Assembly: GCA_963575645.1 (NCBI GenBank) | Contig: OY754464.1 | Location: 76,854,948 to 76,918,947 of the forward strand | Direction: 5' to 3' | From: Xanthostigma xanthostigma | Lineage: Eukaryota > Arthropoda > Insecta > Raphidioptera > Raphidiidae | Length of the DNA: 64,000 bases | Shown: positions 11,561 through 22,376 of the stretch, piece after piece | Position numbering within the stretch: position 1 is the stretch's first letter | Layout of the letters: every line of letters begins with the position of its first letter | Notes under the pieces: model-generated | What the model was told of the DNA's origin: nothing | Databases searched by the model: none | What the model saw: only the letters and a program-made list of their open reading frames with translations | Program-made: the position numbers and the translations under genes

Positions 11561-12080
11561 CGAACTCAAAATACATGATATCGCATTTAATAGTCACCCG
11601 GCAACAGTTACAAAAAATATAATTATGAAGCTACGATTAATAACAATTAATTAAAACATAGTATTTTATTTTTAAATATTAATAAATTGGTTATGCAGCT
11701 TATTGACAATATTATTATGCAGTTTTAGTTATTTCTATCAGTAATTAGTTGTGCATATTAAATTTCGCATTCACTAATTATTGTTTTCAGTGAAAACTAC
11801 GCAAAATTTTATAAAATATAATTCATTTTTAATATGTCAACAGCGTAGGTTCAACATTAATTAGGTATATGCAGAATAGTTTTAAATATATTCAAGCATA
11901 TATTCGTCACGCTTTAAATAATTTAAAAATTAGATTTTACCGTAATTAGCACCCAATAATGAAGTTAAAATTTGAAAACAAATTTAAATATTTTATGGAA
12001 AAGTTTAGTTTTAACAAATGTGTTTAAAACAGTAATACCTATATTATATATACTTGTTTCGAAACTAATATTAGTTACTG
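11561..12080. other. AT-rich unassigned stretch
   Basis: No feature recognised. Confidence 0.5.
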
Positions 12081-12697
12081 TACTAATATATAAAGCTGAA
12101 GAGTTTGTTTGTTTGTTTGGTTGAACGCGCTAATCTCAGGAACTACTGGTTCGAATAAAAATTTTTTTTTTGTTGGATAGCCCATTTATCGAGGAAGGCT
12201 ATAGACTATATAATATTACGCTACGACCAATTGGAACGGAACATCAATGAAAAATGTTGCAAGATGTATCTCAAAATTAGTCCGTCCGACAAATATTATC
12301 AGGTGAAATGCCTTAACTAAATATTGCAATATTAGCGCGTGAAGTTTACAAGCCCGGATAGCTCAGTCGGTAGAGTGTAAGACTCTTAGTGTCAGGGTCT
12401 AGGGTTCAAGCCCCACGTCGGCGAATATATTTTTCTTACATTTCAATTTTTTAAAATTTTATTACGACTAATTAAAATTACATTAAAATAATAGCTCATT
12501 TGAAAACTGTTACAACCTACTTAAAAAAAGTATAAATACTGCTTTATAACGACAAAAAGTTTTGAACGGTAACTCCGATCATTATGAAGTTTGGACAGAA
12601 CGTTCATCTCGGTAAACTAAGATGAATGTGCGTACTCATGTCCCTTCCTTCCTCATTCGTACTTTTGCGCCCGGCTGAAACCGAGCGGGACCGCTAG
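12081..12697 (+). mobile_element. Helitron with tRNA-like module
   Basis: 5' end TACTAATATATAAAGCTG, then the GTTTGTTTG and GAACGCGCTAATCTCAGG blocks. The 3' end is GAAACCGAGCGGGACCG then CTAG before T. A tRNA-like module (about 12294-12549) is bracketed by CGACAAA direct repeats at 12287-12293 and 12550-12556. Non-autonomous. Confidence 0.8.
12352..12424 (+). ncRNA. tRNA-Lys-like pseudo-tRNA inside a Helitron
   Basis: 73 nt beginning GCCCGGATAGCTCAGTCGG with A box, a CTCTTAG anticodon-like loop (CTT) and B box GGTTCAAGCC. It follows tRNA-Lys layout, but the acceptor stem (5' GCCCGGA, 3' TCGGCGA) and anticodon stem do not pair well. Probably not a working tRNA. It may have supplied a pol III promoter. 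Confidence 0.75.
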
Positions 12698-12989
12698 TAT
12701 AAATATAAAAATAAAAAATGTATTCCTTTGATAAATTTTTGGGTTACTATTATCATCGCCATTATAGTATACCTATACCCTCAGCGAACAGATTCTATAA
12801 CATTTTTCAGTTTGGCATAAATATTCGTATGAAATTTCATTACGCAATCAACATCATCATCCTGTAAGACGATTTTCTGTGCAAATAAAGAGACAAAAAT
12901 GTGGTAGGGATGTGTTACAAGTCTCGAGTATTTGAAACTGGACATAACTCTTGATTGAATTTGTTAAACATAGAGAGATATGTGATGTA

Positions 12990-13085
12990 CCTTTATCATT
13001 TCAACCCACAAGTGGGGAATGGTACCTACTACTTTAAGTCAAAAATCACTTTTCAAAATTTTACAATATCTTTTCGTCACTCCAT
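12990..13085 (+). repeat. Rep-A terminal fragment
   Basis: CAAGTGGGGAATGGTAC followed by TCACTTTTCAAAATTTTACA, as at 14845-14915. Confidence 0.6.
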
Positions 13086-13590
13086 AGCACATATCTACAA
13101 AGACGAAATGTTTAAAATATAATTTTTGATTAATTAATAGGCAAAATATGTATATATATTTATTAGCATAATTTATAACACACTTAAAAGGATTTATTAA
13201 CTAACCTACATTATTTCCCGTTACAAAATGCAGCAAAATTAGATGAAATGTATTTTTGATACTAAAACAATTGTTTTCATTTTAAACGTCAAATAGTTGT
13301 CAAAAAAAAGAATTTCGATTAATGCTCCGTCTTTGTCGCAATCACAACGCAAATAGCCGCCTCCTGCGCAATTAATATTTTGAATAGACCTCAATTAATA
13401 TCGATTTATCCAGTGTTGGGCGTATATTAGAAGATTTTATAGCTTTCAATGTATATAATGTTGAAAACAAATTTCGATTCAAAATCCACATTAAGCAAAG
13501 TGACAGCTCAAAAACAGTACATTTTTAGATTGTCGTTTGTTTTTGTTTATTAATTTCAAACGTCAAAATAGAGTCTATTATTTTCCGAAT
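13086..13590. other. AT-rich unassigned stretch
   Basis: No gene or repeat terminus recognised. Confidence 0.4.
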
Positions 13591-13830
13591 GATAATAAAT
13601 CAAAGCAAACCTCTCTCTCTTGCCCCTACAGTAATATACGAAACAAAACTCTCTCTTTTTCTATCTTCACTAACTTATATCTCCCTCTCAACTTCCGTTC
13701 GCCTCGCCCGATCACGCACCGTTCGCCTCGTCCGATGATGCACTTCCGTAAACGCTTTCGTCAGGCATTTACCATTTTACTCCCCAAGTCAAGCGTGCCT
13801 AAAGAAGTTTTACTTCAAAAATTATTTTAA
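13591..13830 (+). repeat. Rep-D-associated block
   Basis: TCTATCTTCACTAACTTATA ... CTCAACTTCCGTTCGCCTCG ... CTTCAAAAAT matches 35765-35910. A 97-codon frame overlaps it by chance. Confidence 0.6.
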
Positions 13831-14330
13831 ACTTTTTAGTTCTGACAGTTTCGGTTGTACCTACATTAGCCAAGCCCTGGCGCGGATTGTCATCCCTGTC
13901 GACTTCTACAAATACATTTTAACAATAATGATAGCAACGTATATTTACCGACGCAGTATTCAACTATTAACCAGTACGTGATTGTATTACAAATTGTGTT
14001 ATTTCAACATTTTCAATTTTCTTTATATTATTATTCAGATCCATTTATGCTCAAGTTACAGTTAGTAATATTTAGATGCCAGTTCGTTAAAACGCCATTG
14101 TTTACAATGCTCAAGTTTGTAAGTTTTCATATTACAGAAAACAAAACAAATTTTGTTAAGAATCTAATTAATGATTTACAAAACTTATAATTGCTCGTAT
14201 CTCTGTTCTTAGTTTATACAGTATCATAGAATGTGTGATATTAGATACATTTTAACATTTCAAGAAATATTTTAAAGTTTCAGACAGTTCTGAAACTGAA
14301 AAATAAATAATGTATCATCTATAATAACCG
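13831..14330. other. AT-rich unassigned stretch
   Basis: No gene or repeat terminus recognised. Confidence 0.4.
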
Positions 14331-14592
14331 CAGCCCCGGGTCTAGGATTTTTTCGAACCGAGGCAGATACTTGATAATGGCGCCCCCTCTCCCCAGCGTT
14401 TGAGATAAATTACTTAAAAATATAATATAATGGTTGGCATTCTTCGTGAACGGGAAACCGTCAGTAAACAAGCAGATTGAGTAAATGGGAAAAAGGACAG
14501 ATTTTGTGTGGTTTTCAACCATATTCTATCATTATTTTGGCGCCCCCTGAAACGGCCGCGGGTGCCCCGGTTTGCTCCTAGATCCGGGGCTG
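14331..14592 (+). mobile_element. hAT-like MITE (CAGCCCCGG ends), copy 1
   Basis: Starts CAGCCCCGGGTCTAGGA and ends TCCTAGATCCGGGGCTG, so inverted ends are CAGCCCCGGRTCTAGG. A homologue at 35014-35285 shares the whole interior and has an 8-bp duplication. No clean duplication is visible here. Confidence 0.75.
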
Positions 14593-14829
14593 ATCAAATA
14601 ATGTCGGTATATGTGTTTGTATTCTTAACTTCCTGCTATTGAAAATTTTCAATAAACGGAAGCTATTGGTTTCGGTTCGAGTTTTTATCAGATCGCGACG
14701 CTTTAGTCCTAAACAGCTATTTCAACTATTTTTGGATGGACATCCATATATCAGGGTGGCCACAGACAAATTATTTAAAATTTTCCTGATAATTTCAGTT
14801 TTTTCCAGGAAACTAATTATACTTTTCCT
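14593..14829. other. Unassigned; possible MITE end at 14751
   Basis: CAGGGTGGCCACAGACAAAT near 14753 looks like a TE terminus, but no partner was found. Confidence 0.25.
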
Positions 14830-15485
14830 TGATTAATGTCATTTTACTATTCCAACCCGCAAGTGGGGAATGGTACTAGTTTAACGAAAAAATCACTTTT
14901 CAAAAATTTTACAATATTTTTCCGTTTTGTGGTCCCTCGAATCCAAAAAACATATTTTTGGAAAAACTCTGTGCGTCTGTTAGTCTGTGCACACAATACA
15001 GGTCAAACGGATGAGCGAATTGAAACCAAATTTTGGGAGGATGTTTGGTATGCAAATATGAAAAGCTCTATTGTTTTTGGGGAAAATCGGCGCATGCGTA
15101 ATATATGCTATAACGGTATTTTTTATATAATAATGGTATACTTTTCATAACGGCTTATAATTCTATTTATTTTTTAAATAATGTTTTGTTTAAAAATGTT
15201 TTTTCTAAACTTTATAGTTTCGGAAATATTTTGAAAATAAAAAAAAAATCAGCCGCTCTTTTGTTTCATGGATCTGTCAGAAATAAACTAGCTAGGCATG
15301 TTTTGATTAATTTTTACATGACGTGAACATATGATGTAGGTAACAATGACAACGAATAGCAAATATATTGAATACTAGCCATTACCCGCGTCACCTCACA
15401 CGATATCAAAAATTTTATTTTCTTTATTATAATCAAATGTCAACATTTTTGAAGTTGGAATGGTCCCGTCGCCCAATTGGCTGGA
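14830..15485 (+). repeat. Rep-A copy, longest form
   Basis: From the CCAACCCGCAAGTGGGGAAT block through GGAGGATGTTTGGTATGCAA and the ATCAGCCGCTCTTTTGTTTC block, then a minus-oriented Helitron-like end (CTAG at 15374-15377, GCCATTACCCGCGTCACC) to CCCGTCGCCCAATTGGCTGG. The same order is seen at 41575-42085 in reverse. It lies immediately upstream of P450 exon a. Confidence 0.75.
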
Positions 15486-15522
15486 AATTTTACATATAAT
15501 AATTTTATGTTATTTTTTACAG

Positions 15523-15649
15523 AGTCAGCGACTTGTCTATGAAGCGTTCCATCACGCCGTGGCTTCACCCGGACTTCGTCTGGAAACGGTCGGCAATGGG
15601 CAAACGGTACAACCAATGTCTGGAAGTACTCCATGGATTTACAAATAAG
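15523..15649 (+). CDS. CYP4-type P450 exon a (pre-I-helix region)
   Basis: A T-rich tract ending in acag precedes the exon. The first base (A) completes a codon from an unseen upstream exon, then 42 codons follow without a stop. The motif TPWLHPDFVW and the stretch ending LEVLHGFTNK are typical of insect CYP4 proteins ahead of the I-helix. The next exon begins VIKERK, which makes the family-typical FTNK-VIKERK junction. The donor is the weak GTCTGA, but it is the only boundary that keeps phase and family sequence. This exon sits 38 nt after a Rep-A/Helitron-like repeat, so repeats reach close to the acceptor. Confidence 0.93.
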
Positions 15650-16021
15650 GTCTGAACTGAATACTTACTGTCTTATTATTAGATAGGTACACGGTTGTAA
15701 TGGCAGTATGTGCATCTAGAATGCAATGTCGCATTACGTCGTTAAAGTTTGCTAACCTAACTAAATTAGTTAGAATGGGTACGTTATTGAAAGAAATCTC
15801 CTTTTCTAACTGCTTTCCTTTGCCGTAAATTTCATACTCTCCTTTCATATAATAATCATATATATTAATACGCTAAGGTTAAAGATGTTTACCTCCCTAA
15901 CCTCACAATTTCTCCACATAAATTATATATCATTTTACAGATACCTAATAATTGCTTGCTCTACTGACATCGACAACTAAAAAATTTATTATTGCTTTTG
16001 TTTTTGTAAATTAATTAAAAT
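15650..16021. other. Start of 13.2-kb intron, nothing recognised
   Basis: AT-rich intron sequence with no repeat terminus recognised. Confidence 0.5.
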
Positions 16022-16340
16022 ACAGCAACGCTGAACAACGTCTGCCATCTGACGGCTTTAATTTTGAAACAACGCCAACACTTCGATGTGTCATCTGACC
16101 TTCATATTGTAATACAACAGACACAATAGTGCATACTGCTATCAGACGGCTTTAATTTTGAAACAGCGAGCAACGCTGAACAACGTTACAGCAATGCTGC
16201 ATGATGCCATCTGACGGCTTAGCTCAACGCTTTTGCTATTTGCGCCTCTATATGACAATTTTAGTAAAATATTTCTTCCATCTGTCATCTGAGCTTCAAA
16301 TTGTAATACAACAAAAAGAAGAACGTTATAAGCAGTGTGC
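16022..16340 (+). repeat. Internally repeated block with CATCTGACGGC motifs
   Basis: Units with CAGCAACGCTGAACAACGT, CCATCTGACGGCTTTAATTT and TTGTAATACAACA recur two to three times in direct order. Class unknown. Confidence 0.55.
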
Positions 16341-16454
16341 AAAATTAGAAACGAATTGGACACCTGCAATCATATTTAAAAAATAATTTTGTAAAGTGAT
16401 AATTATTATACTTATTTAGTGCGAATAATTCGCACAGGTCTATATATTGACAAA

Positions 16455-16560
16455 AATAAAATTATAAATCAATAATACAAAAAATGACGTTTCGATCTGG
16501 ATTTAGATCTTCTTCAGAAATATCTAAAAATATAAAAAATTAATTAGTAAAATCTACTTA
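16455..16560 (+). repeat. GATCTTCTTCAGAA repeat, copy 1
   Basis: TATTGACAAAAAT ... TTTCGATCTGGATTTAGATC ... TCTTCAGAAATATCTAA matches 17455-17600, where the text is GATCCGGATTTGGATC. Dispersed repeat of unknown class. Confidence 0.55.
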
Positions 16561-16602
16561 TTTTATAATAGACTGCAGAAGTTAATTTTCGATAATTAAC
16601 TT

Positions 16603-16775
16603 CACTACCGTTATAAATTTAAATCGATCAAAGTAAGCAGCACTATACCGGTTGTCAAAAATACATTTGAAATTAACGAATTTGCAAAAAATCAATATCA
16701 GATAAGCAGGGGGTCTACCCAAAACCGAAAAAAATGGCAAGTGGTCGACGAGACAAAAAAGTTTGGGAATCTCTG
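16603..16775 (-). mobile_element. hAT element terminal part
   Basis: Matches the right half of 23833-24348 and retains the terminus AAAAAGTTTGGGAATCTCTG, the complement of the CAGTGATTCCCAAA left end. Confidence 0.65.
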
Positions 16776-17029
16776 ATCTAAAGTAACATGAAACATCAAA
16801 CAAAGAAAGATATATTATTATAACAAAATTTCAAAATATGCGCGCGGATATTTTGATATCACGCTAATTTACTCTCAGCTCAGGTGACAAATTCGATAAA
16901 CAACGTCAGCTGAACGCAAACTTTTGAAGGGAATGTTTTAGGTTTTCGTTTTCATTTATCAAAATAAACTTTTTAATAAACAAATGTATTTTTAAGTCAA
17001 TGTTGCATCATCTCCATATCTATAGTTCA

Positions 17030-17830
17030 TTCGTCTAATGCCCATATTCAACGAACACTCTTAAAGATAAAAGCTACTAATCTTGCCTCTTGGAACAAAT
17101 TTATTCGTTAGAATAAAATTTACTTTCAACTCACCAAGCAACTGATCAGGTAGAAAAGTTAGTTAAAGAATAAATATGCACCGCACTATACTCCTTGCTC
17201 TTTTTTTTTAATAATTTGACGTTCACCCTAAAATCCGACCGATGACGTTAGTATAAACGTCAATAAAAAGTTTCACGAAATAATAATGTTTTATCCTAAA
17301 CCAATTGCACACAAAACTTCCACTAACTTTAATGTTTTACAATTATACACTTCACAAAAGGTTAATAAGCAACACATAAATAAATTCACAAGAGCAACTG
17401 TAGATATAATTCTTCAAATAAATAAAATTATCGACCAATTTTTTTCAGACCATGTATTGACAAAAATTATATAAAAATATAAATCAAAATAACAAAGGAT
17501 GTTGTTTCGATCCGGATTTGGATCTTCTTCAGAAAAATCTAAAAAATATAAAAATTATTAGTATTAGTTATTTAATATTATCTAATAGAATGCACGATTT
17601 TATTTATTTGAAGAGTTCTATTCAAACGTTAATCAAAGATTTGTAGATATAATTCTCCACATTTATAGGTTAGGTATTATAATCTATATAGCGGCCATTC
17701 TTATTTTATCAGGCGAATAAATATTTATAACCTGGAAGTAAGACAGAATAGATTTATACTTGGAGTAAACATAATTATGGTTGGTGAATTAAATTATCGC
17801 TATTTTTTGGGAGGATTACTAATCTGAATA
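17030..17830 (+). repeat. Rep-F copy 1 (with the GATCTTCTTCAGAA repeat inside)
   Basis: Matches 48290-49030 across TAAAGATAARAAGTTACTAA, CGACCGATGRCGTTAGTR and TTTTACAATTATACACTTCA. The same family lies reversed at 26690-27110. At 17285-17300 (AATAATGTTTTATCC) this copy is uninterrupted, whereas the 48-kb copy carries the T-run MITE. Positions 17455-17600 hold the other repeat. Confidence 0.65.
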
Positions 17831-18345
17831 TATATACAATCGAAAAACATTACCCTCCTTCTGGCGCAGTCAGGTAAAAATGTCGAAATTTTATTTTGTT
17901 TCGAGTTATAATATTTAAAAATTTAGTTTACCTGAAATCAACAAACTCGCCTATTTTTTGCACTCCTTCCGCGTCGCAAAATCCATTTCAAGCGATTGAC
18001 CTTCACGTAATAATTGTGTTTACATCCAATGATTCGTTTCAGCGAATAGACTATATATACAATACACAACTGAGAGAGTGAGACTATAGTAACGTGCGTG
18101 TGTTTGACAGAGAGAAAAGGACAGACGGGAAGGCGATAAGCGCACAAAGCTCTTGTGTGTATAAGCTTTGTCACTATTGTATTGCTTTGTGCTTTACATT
18201 ATATTATGTACTCTCCGACAGCCTTACACACATGACAGCGGGGGGCTGAAGGAGCCCAGAATAATGCACTGATGTGGGGGGGGGGCTCTGTAGTAATGAA
18301 CATTGTGGAACTATACTCGTAATGGCGCCATGTATAACAGATCCA
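17831..18345. other. Unassigned stretch with a G-run
   Basis: No element recognised. A poly-G run lies near 18277-18286. Confidence 0.35.
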
Positions 18346-18556
18346 ACCAAAAATATAAATGTGAAAAAAGGGCCAAGTTTGATTTGCCCGAAAAAAGAAG
18401 TTTACTTGGCAAGTTTATATAGATAATCATTTATTTGTAATTCAAAACAAAAACTTGGCACCTTCCTAGGTTTCACTTCTGTTTTTCCGACAAAGCCGGC
18501 AAGCTCACTTGTTTTTTGTATCGAGCTTGGCCCTTTTTCACCTTTATGTTTTTGGT
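18346..18556 (+). mobile_element. 211-bp MITE with ACCAAAAA inverted ends
   Basis: Left end ACCAAAAATATAAATGTG then AAAAAGGGCCAAG. The right end is its near-exact complement (CTTGGCCCTTTTTCACC ... TTTTTGGT). The inverted repeats are about 35 bp. No internal frame. Confidence 0.75.
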
Positions 18557-18576
18557 GATATTTCAATATTTTTTGT

Positions 18577-18700
18577 GTAGTTATTAGTGATGTGGCGGAT
18601 CGTTAAAAATGTATATCCGCGGATGCGGATCTGAATACGGATTTTTGGTTTCAAGATCAGCGGATACGGATACGGATCTTAACTTTCTTAGTGTACGCGG
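18577..18700 (+). repeat. hAT-like end with GGATACGGATAC iterations
   Basis: TTAGTGATGTGGCGGATC followed by repeated CGGATMCGGAT hexamer-like units. Resembles the terminal part of a hAT MITE, but no right terminus or duplication was found. Confidence 0.4.
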
Positions 18701-18705
18701 CGGTA

Positions 18706-18825
18706 AATATTGCACATCTACCTTTGGAAAGAGACTATCTGTTATGGAAAAAAGTTATTGACCTCTTTAAGAGTTAACTCTCTTAACAGATTGTCTCTTT
18801 CCAAAGATCGATGTGCAATATCTCA
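18706..18825. repeat. 120-bp palindrome
   Basis: The arm ATATTGCACATCTACCTTTG (18706 on) through GAAAGAGACTATCTGTTA pairs with its complement ending at 18825, with a loop of about 40 nt. Confidence 0.7.
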
Positions 18826-19264
18826 TAAAGATAGTTTTTTAGTACCTTTGAGTTATGTACTATTAGTATGGTCCTCACTACGATAAATGTTTACAATATA
18901 AAGGTGCCAAATACGATTTTAAAAATAAAAAAATAATCTGAATGGAATTTAAAACAGTTTTTCATTGTTATCAGATTGGCATCAATGCTTGTCAACCTTG
19001 ATGCCAAATTGACAATGTAAAATGCTCTAAGCTTTTACATTATATTTATGCTCAATTTTGTAATTTTTGAAACGTTTCAGTATAAAAATAGGTTTTGGAG
19101 CGAAATATCACTGTTTACTGTGAGTTTTGTCGTTTTTCTCAATAAAATCATATTATAAAATAATTAATATTTTTGAATCTCGCGCGCTTTTTACGGCGTT
19201 TTCCACGTACAAAATGGCTTCTAAAAGGTACAGGAGGCGCTAGTGTATTCGCAATCTATTAAAT
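18826..19264. other. Unassigned stretch
   Basis: GATGCCAAATTGACAATGT near 19000 recurs loosely at 29750. Nothing else recognised. Confidence 0.35.
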
Positions 19265-19267
19265 ATA

Positions 19268-19698
19268 CCGGGTGTCCCAGAAGTCACGCACTTCCTCGTA
19301 GGGATCGAAGGAGAAAATTATTCTGAGACGAAAAGTCCTTAGCCGTTTTTTAATCAGACGCATAGATAATTAATTATTAATTAATGAAAGTGACCAATCA
19401 GGAGCGATTTGATTTGTTTTCCAATTTTATTTGTTTTTCTCCCGTATCTTGGATAACTGTCTTCCGTTGTCAGTCGTCTCTGAATAATTAATTAAAAATT
19501 AAAAAACATCCAATGACTGTCGGGAGACAAACAAATAAAATCGGAAAACAAATCAAATCGCTCCTGATTGGTCACTTTCATTAATTAATAATTAATTTTC
19601 TATGCGTTTGATTAAAAAATTGCTAAGGACTTTTCGTCTCAGAATAATTTTCTCTTTCGATCCCTACGAGGAAGTGCGTGACTTCTGGGACACCCGGT
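19268..19698. mobile_element. Long palindromic MITE, CCGGGTGTCCCAG ends, TA-flanked
   Basis: About 185-bp arms: CCGGGTGTCCCAGAAGTCAC ... GACCAATCAGGAGCGATTTG on the left and the complement on the right, with a short spacer near 19455-19510. TATA lies on both sides, consistent with a TA target duplication (Tc1/mariner-like, inferred). No transposase frame. Confidence 0.8.
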
Positions 19699-20182
19699 AT
19701 ATATAGTGCACAGTGCTTTGCGAGAACTTGGTCGACGCACTCCGTACGCCATTACAGATGCCCTGTGCGAGGCCAAACATTCAGCATTGCGGAATTCAAC
19801 CGTGTGCGATGTTGATTGACAAGCCAAGTCCTCTTAACATCTGGGTTCAAATTCCTGTTACTGCCAATAGCCACTCCTGTACCGTCATTATAATATTACA
19901 GCGTGATTGATAAAAATTGATATTTATCACAATTGTCTGTTATATGTATATGTTACGGTCAATACCCCAATTCGGTCAATAACCGAAATAAATGCGCAAA
20001 ATTAGTTTTGACCAACGTATATTGCCCAAACCCGAAATCTTACATTTAAACGAGTATTGAGTATTATAAAATGAACAAAACTAGTTTTGTGCATTTTCAG
20101 TTGAACAAAACTAGCTCTGTCGATTTTTGAAATGTTATTTACAGAACTTAGATTTTAGATTCACATTTTTTCAATTCTCCCA

Positions 20183-20794
20183 CTAGCGGTCCCGTCCGGT
20201 TTCACCCGGGTGTAAAAGAACGAATGGGAAAGGGAGATGAGTACACACATTCATCTTATTTTACCGAGATGAATGTTGTGTCCGAATTTCATGATGATCA
20301 GAGTTACGGTTCAAAAGTTTTTGTCGATAAAAAGCAGTATTTATACTTTTTTTAACTAATATTTTTTTTAAATAAATAAATAAAATTAAAATGAAATTTA
20401 AATGTAAGCCTTAGAAGAAAGCAATGTAGAGAATAATAAAAATAAAAATATATTGGCCCAACGTGGGGCTCGAACCCACCACCCTGATATTGACAGTCGC
20501 ATGCTCTACCGATTGAGCCATCTGTCGTTGTGTACTCACAACGTTAATATGAGTATATTTAGTTAGTGTATTTCACCTGAATAGAAGCTTATTTTTGAGA
20601 TACATTTTGCAACATTTTTCATTAATGCTCCGCTCCTAATGGTCGTAGCGTGATTTTATATAGCCTATAGCCTTCCTCGATAAATGGGCTATCCAACAAA
20701 AATTTTTTTTTCAATTTGAACCAGTAGTTCCTGAGATTAGCGCGTTCAAACAAACAAACAAACAAACTCTCCAGCTTTATATATTAGTATATAG
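20183..20794 (-). mobile_element. Helitron with tRNA-like module (inside foldback)
   Basis: Reverse orientation: the 3' CTAG end is at 20183-20186 with the GCGGTCCCGTCCGGTTTCAC hairpin, and the 5' end is the complement of TCTATATACTAATATATAAA at 20794. Interior blocks match 12081-12697. Confidence 0.8.
20455..20526 (-). ncRNA. tRNA-like pseudo-tRNA inside a Helitron
   Basis: The minus strand begins GACAGATGGCTCAATCGG and ends GGTTCGAGCCCCACGTTGGG, with clear A and B boxes. The anticodon arm (GACTGTCAATATC) is degenerate and differs from the other copies. Not expected to be functional. Confidence 0.7.
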
Positions 20795-20905
20795 ATATTA
20801 TAAGATAGTCCTCCTTACCTCTACCCTCCATAGCCGGGTCGCAAACAATATACATGTAGCAGAATTATATCTATCGCACCCGGGTGAACCGGGACGGACC
20901 GCTAG
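20795..20905 (+). mobile_element. Helitron 3' end
   Basis: ATCTATCGCACCCGGGTGAA then CCGGGACGGACCG and CTAG (20902-20905) before T. The same variant ending is at 61840-61881. No 5' end defined. Confidence 0.6.
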
Positions 20906-21384
20906 TTGTTTTATAATTTTCAAATCCAGTAAACCACAAGCTCAACCCTGTTAGAATAAACTACATGATAATTTAACACAAGGCGCCTTAAGTCAGCCCT
21001 ATGTATAGGCAACCGGACCAACAGTTGTTGTATTGTGAACATAGTGGATGATTAATTACACGATTTGATGAACTTACGACCTGCGGGAATCCTCTGTCTT
21101 TGTCGTACGGACAAATTTATACTCTCTCTCACTTGCATACTTTGTCATACAGTTGTAGTATAAATTTCTACCAAACATAGACTCGTACTGCGTACACAGT
21201 GGCTATTTATAATAAAACCCGTAACATTTGCACTTGCGACGATGCATTTGTTTTCAGTTATTTTACGATAAACAAATAAATGATCCAAATCTGATTTGTA
21301 TAGAAAACACCCAAAATGAGAGAGGCGCAGGTTTGGAAAACATAAAAACGACATTTAATAAGGTTTATACAGCCATTTTTTTAG
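20906..21384. other. Unassigned spacer within the foldback
   Basis: No element recognised. Confidence 0.35.
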
Positions 21385-22376
21385 TTAACCCTTAACCGGT
21401 GACGTGGTATTTGTGCCACACAACTGGTGACCTTGGGTCTGTCAGACCCAGTAAAAAAACAGTTTTTTAAGTGCTTTTTCAACACACAACCAAATGCAAC
21501 TGGCTATATTATCATTGTTTAAGATATTTTCCAATTGTTAAAATAGAGTTATATGGCATTAATTAGAAAATAGGTAATTATACATGAAAAAATATAAAAT
21601 GAGAGAGAAAATCCTAGTAGTTTGTATATAGCATTTATTATAATTTTTTTATCATTAACCAATATTTTGTAACACATTATGGTTTTGGAAACTGAAACTT
21701 TAATGATTAAAGTACAAAATAAAATCAACGAAAAACAAGAAAAATATATATTATGAAAAACTGCAATGCCTAAAGTCAATGAAAAATCGTAATTCCAAAA
21801 TATCACTCTCCAGCACAATGAATGCATATTTTTTCTACGCATGGTAAACAAACTGGTTTTTTGCATCTAACGCAGCGCAGATTCGTTTTTCTGTCATTTT
21901 TGTAGCTACATATAAGACACCTTGTTCTTTTATAAGGTTCAACTTCCTCAGTTTCAGGAGAAGGTACAGGTTTATCAAAAAATTTAGATATACCTGTACG
22001 AAGTTCTCTTGGAAGTCTATTGTTAGCTAGTCTCGCATTTAGATGTTGTATAGTCACTCTCTAATTCATCATACCACTGTAGCACTACTTTTTCATAATC
22101 TGGATCCGTAGATCGTACTGTTTTACTTCCAGAAGCCATTGTACAAATGTTACGTATACGGTGACAATGGGTCTCACAGACCCTGTAGAGTTTTTAACTA
22201 TTCGCTATAAATCTATGGTTACAAATAATAACACATGCTTTACGGCATCTAACTAACAATTGAATAGTAGGAGGGTATCTGACTAGGCGGACCGACACGT
22301 GCAACAGTTTAAGACTTAGGAGGGTTTGATTATATCAATGGGTCTCATAGACCCAGGGTCACCAGTTAAGGGTTAA
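21385..22376 (-). mobile_element. piggyBac-like element, internally deleted
   Basis: TTAA at 21385-21388 and 22373-22376 flank inverted ends CCCTTAACCGGTGAC and GTCACCAGTTAAGGG. Subterminal GGGTCTNNNAGACCC palindromes occur near both ends (about 21434, 22168, 22340). About 980 bp remain of a normally 2-3 kb element, and both transposase ends survive. Confidence 0.9.
21806..22139 (-). pseudogene. piggyBac transposase remnant (N-terminus joined to C-terminal zinc domain)
   Basis: An ATG on the minus strand (22137-22139) opens an acidic N-terminal-like segment MASGSKTVRSTDPDYEKVV ... ELESDYTTSK to a stop near 22025. An overlapping frame continues NRLPRELRTG ... and ends in a cysteine-rich domain CLICSYKN ... 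CVRCKKPVCLPC ... CIHC, the C-terminal zinc-binding domain of piggyBac transposases. The catalytic DDD core is absent, so the protein cannot be a transposase. Confidence 0.85.

Noticed and set aside
12352..12424. Functional tRNA-Lys gene
   Set aside because: Acceptor and anticodon stems do not pair, and the sequence recurs only inside Helitrons with different decay in each copy.
13537..13830. 97-codon gene
   Set aside because: Lies over a dispersed repeat also present at 35765-35910, with no recognised domain.
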